Assembly (NCBI GenBank): GCA_016179875.1
Contig: JACPCH010000025.1
Coordinates: forward strand, 1-38,905
DNA from: Candidatus Rokuibacteriota bacterium
GTDB lineage: Bacteria > Methylomirabilota > Methylomirabilia > Rokubacteriales > CSP1-6
Direction: 5' to 3'
DNA: 38,905 nt
The notes beneath the pieces were generated by a model that had not been told where the DNA came from, did no database searches, and was given only the letters and a program-made list of their open reading frames with translations. Made by a program: the position numbers and the translations under genes. Shown here piece by piece: positions 38,012-38,905 of this stretch; within the stretch, counting starts at the first letter, position 1; each line of letters begins with the position of its first letter.

Positions 38012-38331
38012 AGATCCGGCTCCGAGACCGCGCGGCCTTCCAGGCCGACAAGATGGCGAAGGTCGCGCTCGCCGCGACGCCGCGCGCCCAGCTCGACCTC
38101 TACTGCGTGGCGCCCGGCCAGAGCCAGAAGCCGCACGCCCACGACGGCCAGGACAAGATCTACGTCGTGCTGGAGGGGCGGGGGCGCTTCACGGTGGGCG
38201 CGGCCGACGAGACGCTCGAGGCCGGCGAGGCGGTGGTCGCGCCGGCGGGCGTGACCCACGGGCTCGTCAACGACGGCGACCGGCCGCTCCTCGTCCTCGT
38301 GGTCGTGACGCCGCCGCCGCCCCACGCATGA
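38008..38331 (+). CDS. Small cupin-domain protein
   Basis: A 107-residue single-domain cupin. Metal-ligand candidates are the two His of KPHAHDGQDK, the Glu of YVVLEGRGRF, and the His of PAGVTHGLVN, a complete cupin set. No catalytic function can be assigned. It overlaps both glcF and the following gene by 4 bases, so it is made with the hydroxyacid oxidation enzymes and may act on or sense a small organic acid. Confidence 0.85.
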   Translation: MKIRLRDRAAFQADKMAKVALAATPRAQLDLYCVAPGQSQKPHAHDGQDKIYVVLEGRGRFTVGAADETLEAGEAVVAPAGVTHGLVNDGDRPLLVLVVVTPPPPHA

Positions 38332-38905
38332 CGGCGCCGCTCCGCGCGTCGCTGATGGTCACGTGCCTCAACGACCTCTTCTTCCCCGAGGTCGGGGTCA
38401 GCATCGTGCGCCTCCTGCGCCGGCTCGGCGTCGCGGTGGACTTCCCCGGCGGCCAGACCTGCTGCGGGCTCCCGCTGTTCAACTCGGGCTACCACCGGGA
38501 GGCGGCGAAAATCGCCGCGCGCACCGTGGGCCTCTTCGCCGGGAGCGAGCACGTCGTGGTCCCGTCGGGCTCGTGCGCATGGATGGTCAAGCACGAGTAC
38601 CCGGGGCTTATGCCGGATAAGGCCGCCCGCGCGGCCGCCGAAGGGCTGGCGGCGCGGACCTACGAGCTGTCGCAGTTCCTCGTGAACGTCCTGGGCGTGA
38701 CGGAGCTCACCGCGACCGTCAGGGGCCGGGTCACCTACCACGACTCCTGCCACCTGCTGCGCGGGCTCCACGAGGCCGAGAGCCCACGGCGGTTGCTGGC
38801 GGGCCTCCGGGGCGTCGAGCTGGTCGAGCTGCCGGGGGCCGACGAGTGCTGCGGGTTCGGCGGCTCGTTCGCGGTGCGGCTGCCCGAGGTCTCGGCCCGG
38901 ATCCT
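38328..38905 (+). CDS. lutA: LutA-like iron-sulfur (CCG-domain) protein, 3' truncated by window edge
   Basis: 192 codons are present before the window ends. The protein has two CCG domains: LMVTCLNDLFFPEVGVS with GGQTCCGLPLFNSGY, and YHDSCHLLRG with ADECCGFGGSFAVRLPEVS. This is the size and layout of LutA (YkgE), which with LutB and LutC oxidises L-lactate. lutB and lutC would be expected just beyond the edge. A heterodisulfide-reductase-like subunit is a less likely alternative. Confidence 0.85.
   Translation, partial: MTAPLRASLMVTCLNDLFFPEVGVSIVRLLRRLGVAVDFPGGQTCCGLPLFNSGYHREAAKIAARTVGLFAGSEHVVVPSGSCAWMVKHEYPGLMPDKAARAAAEGLAARTYELSQFLVNVLGVTELTATVRGRVTYHDSCHLLRGLHEAESPRRLLAGLRGVELVELPGADECCGFGGSFAVRLPEVSARI

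Overview
The window is a very GC-rich (about 70% by eye), densely packed bacterial chromosome segment with almost entirely housekeeping content. An alternative complex III (ActD-E-F) end, ferredoxin-dependent 2-oxoacid oxidoreductase KorAB, glcDEF/lut-type oxidation genes and GTG starts joined by 4-base overlaps suggest an uncultured soil or subsurface lineage of the Rokubacteria / Methylomirabilota type. That placement is inference from gene content, not a database result. No phage, CRISPR array, toxin-antitoxin or defence locus is visible.

Layout. (1) 1-1625: tail of an act operon (actD end, cytochrome c actE, membrane subunit actF). (2) 1626-1970: a non-coding stretch with a strong G/C hairpin and a 217-bp near-palindromic MITE-like element with 19-bp terminal inverted repeats. 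(3) 1971-4097: moeA, carrying a 96-bp in-frame tandem duplication at its 5' end, then a YbgF/CpoB-like lipoprotein. (4) 4178-18215: a 14-gene same-strand run, dprA-topA-xerC-hslV-hslU-argB-argD-argF-argG-comB-pgsA-plsY-gpsA-galT, mostly with overlapping stops and starts and with an internal promoter before pgsA. (5) 18245-18926: tRNA-Gly(GCC), tRNA-Cys(GCA), a small unknown protein gene, tRNA-Leu(UAA). (6) 18964-23254: lgt, a B12-type radical SAM gene, moaA and a chlorite-dismutase-family gene. (7) 23259-29280, minus strand: gltBD glutamate synthase. (8) 29387-33935: a divergent LysR regulator, a CBS-domain protein and korAB. (9) 34042-38905: glcD-glcE-glcF, a small cupin and the start of a lutA-like gene cut by the window edge.

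How the genes fit together. Block 4 links DNA uptake and topology, the HslUV protease, ornithine-to-argininosuccinate synthesis and phospholipid synthesis (GpsA to PlsY, and PgsA). Lgt in block 6 uses phosphatidylglycerol, the end product of the PgsA branch. MoaA and MoeA are the first and last steps of molybdenum cofactor synthesis. Blocks 7-8 sit around 2-oxoglutarate: GltBD consumes it to make glutamate, KorAB probably interconverts it with succinyl-CoA, and the LysR gene between them has a dyad operator placed to act on both divergent promoters, much like gltC/gltAB of Bacillus. Block 9 is a 2-hydroxyacid (glycolate/lactate) oxidation cluster.

The most unusual local features are the palindromic element and the damaged-looking actF/moeA junction, the coding gene inside a tRNA array whose order matches E. 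coli pgsA-glyW-cysT-leuZ, and repeated -10 boxes so close to start codons that several mRNAs should be leaderless. I did not find a clearly new multi-gene system.
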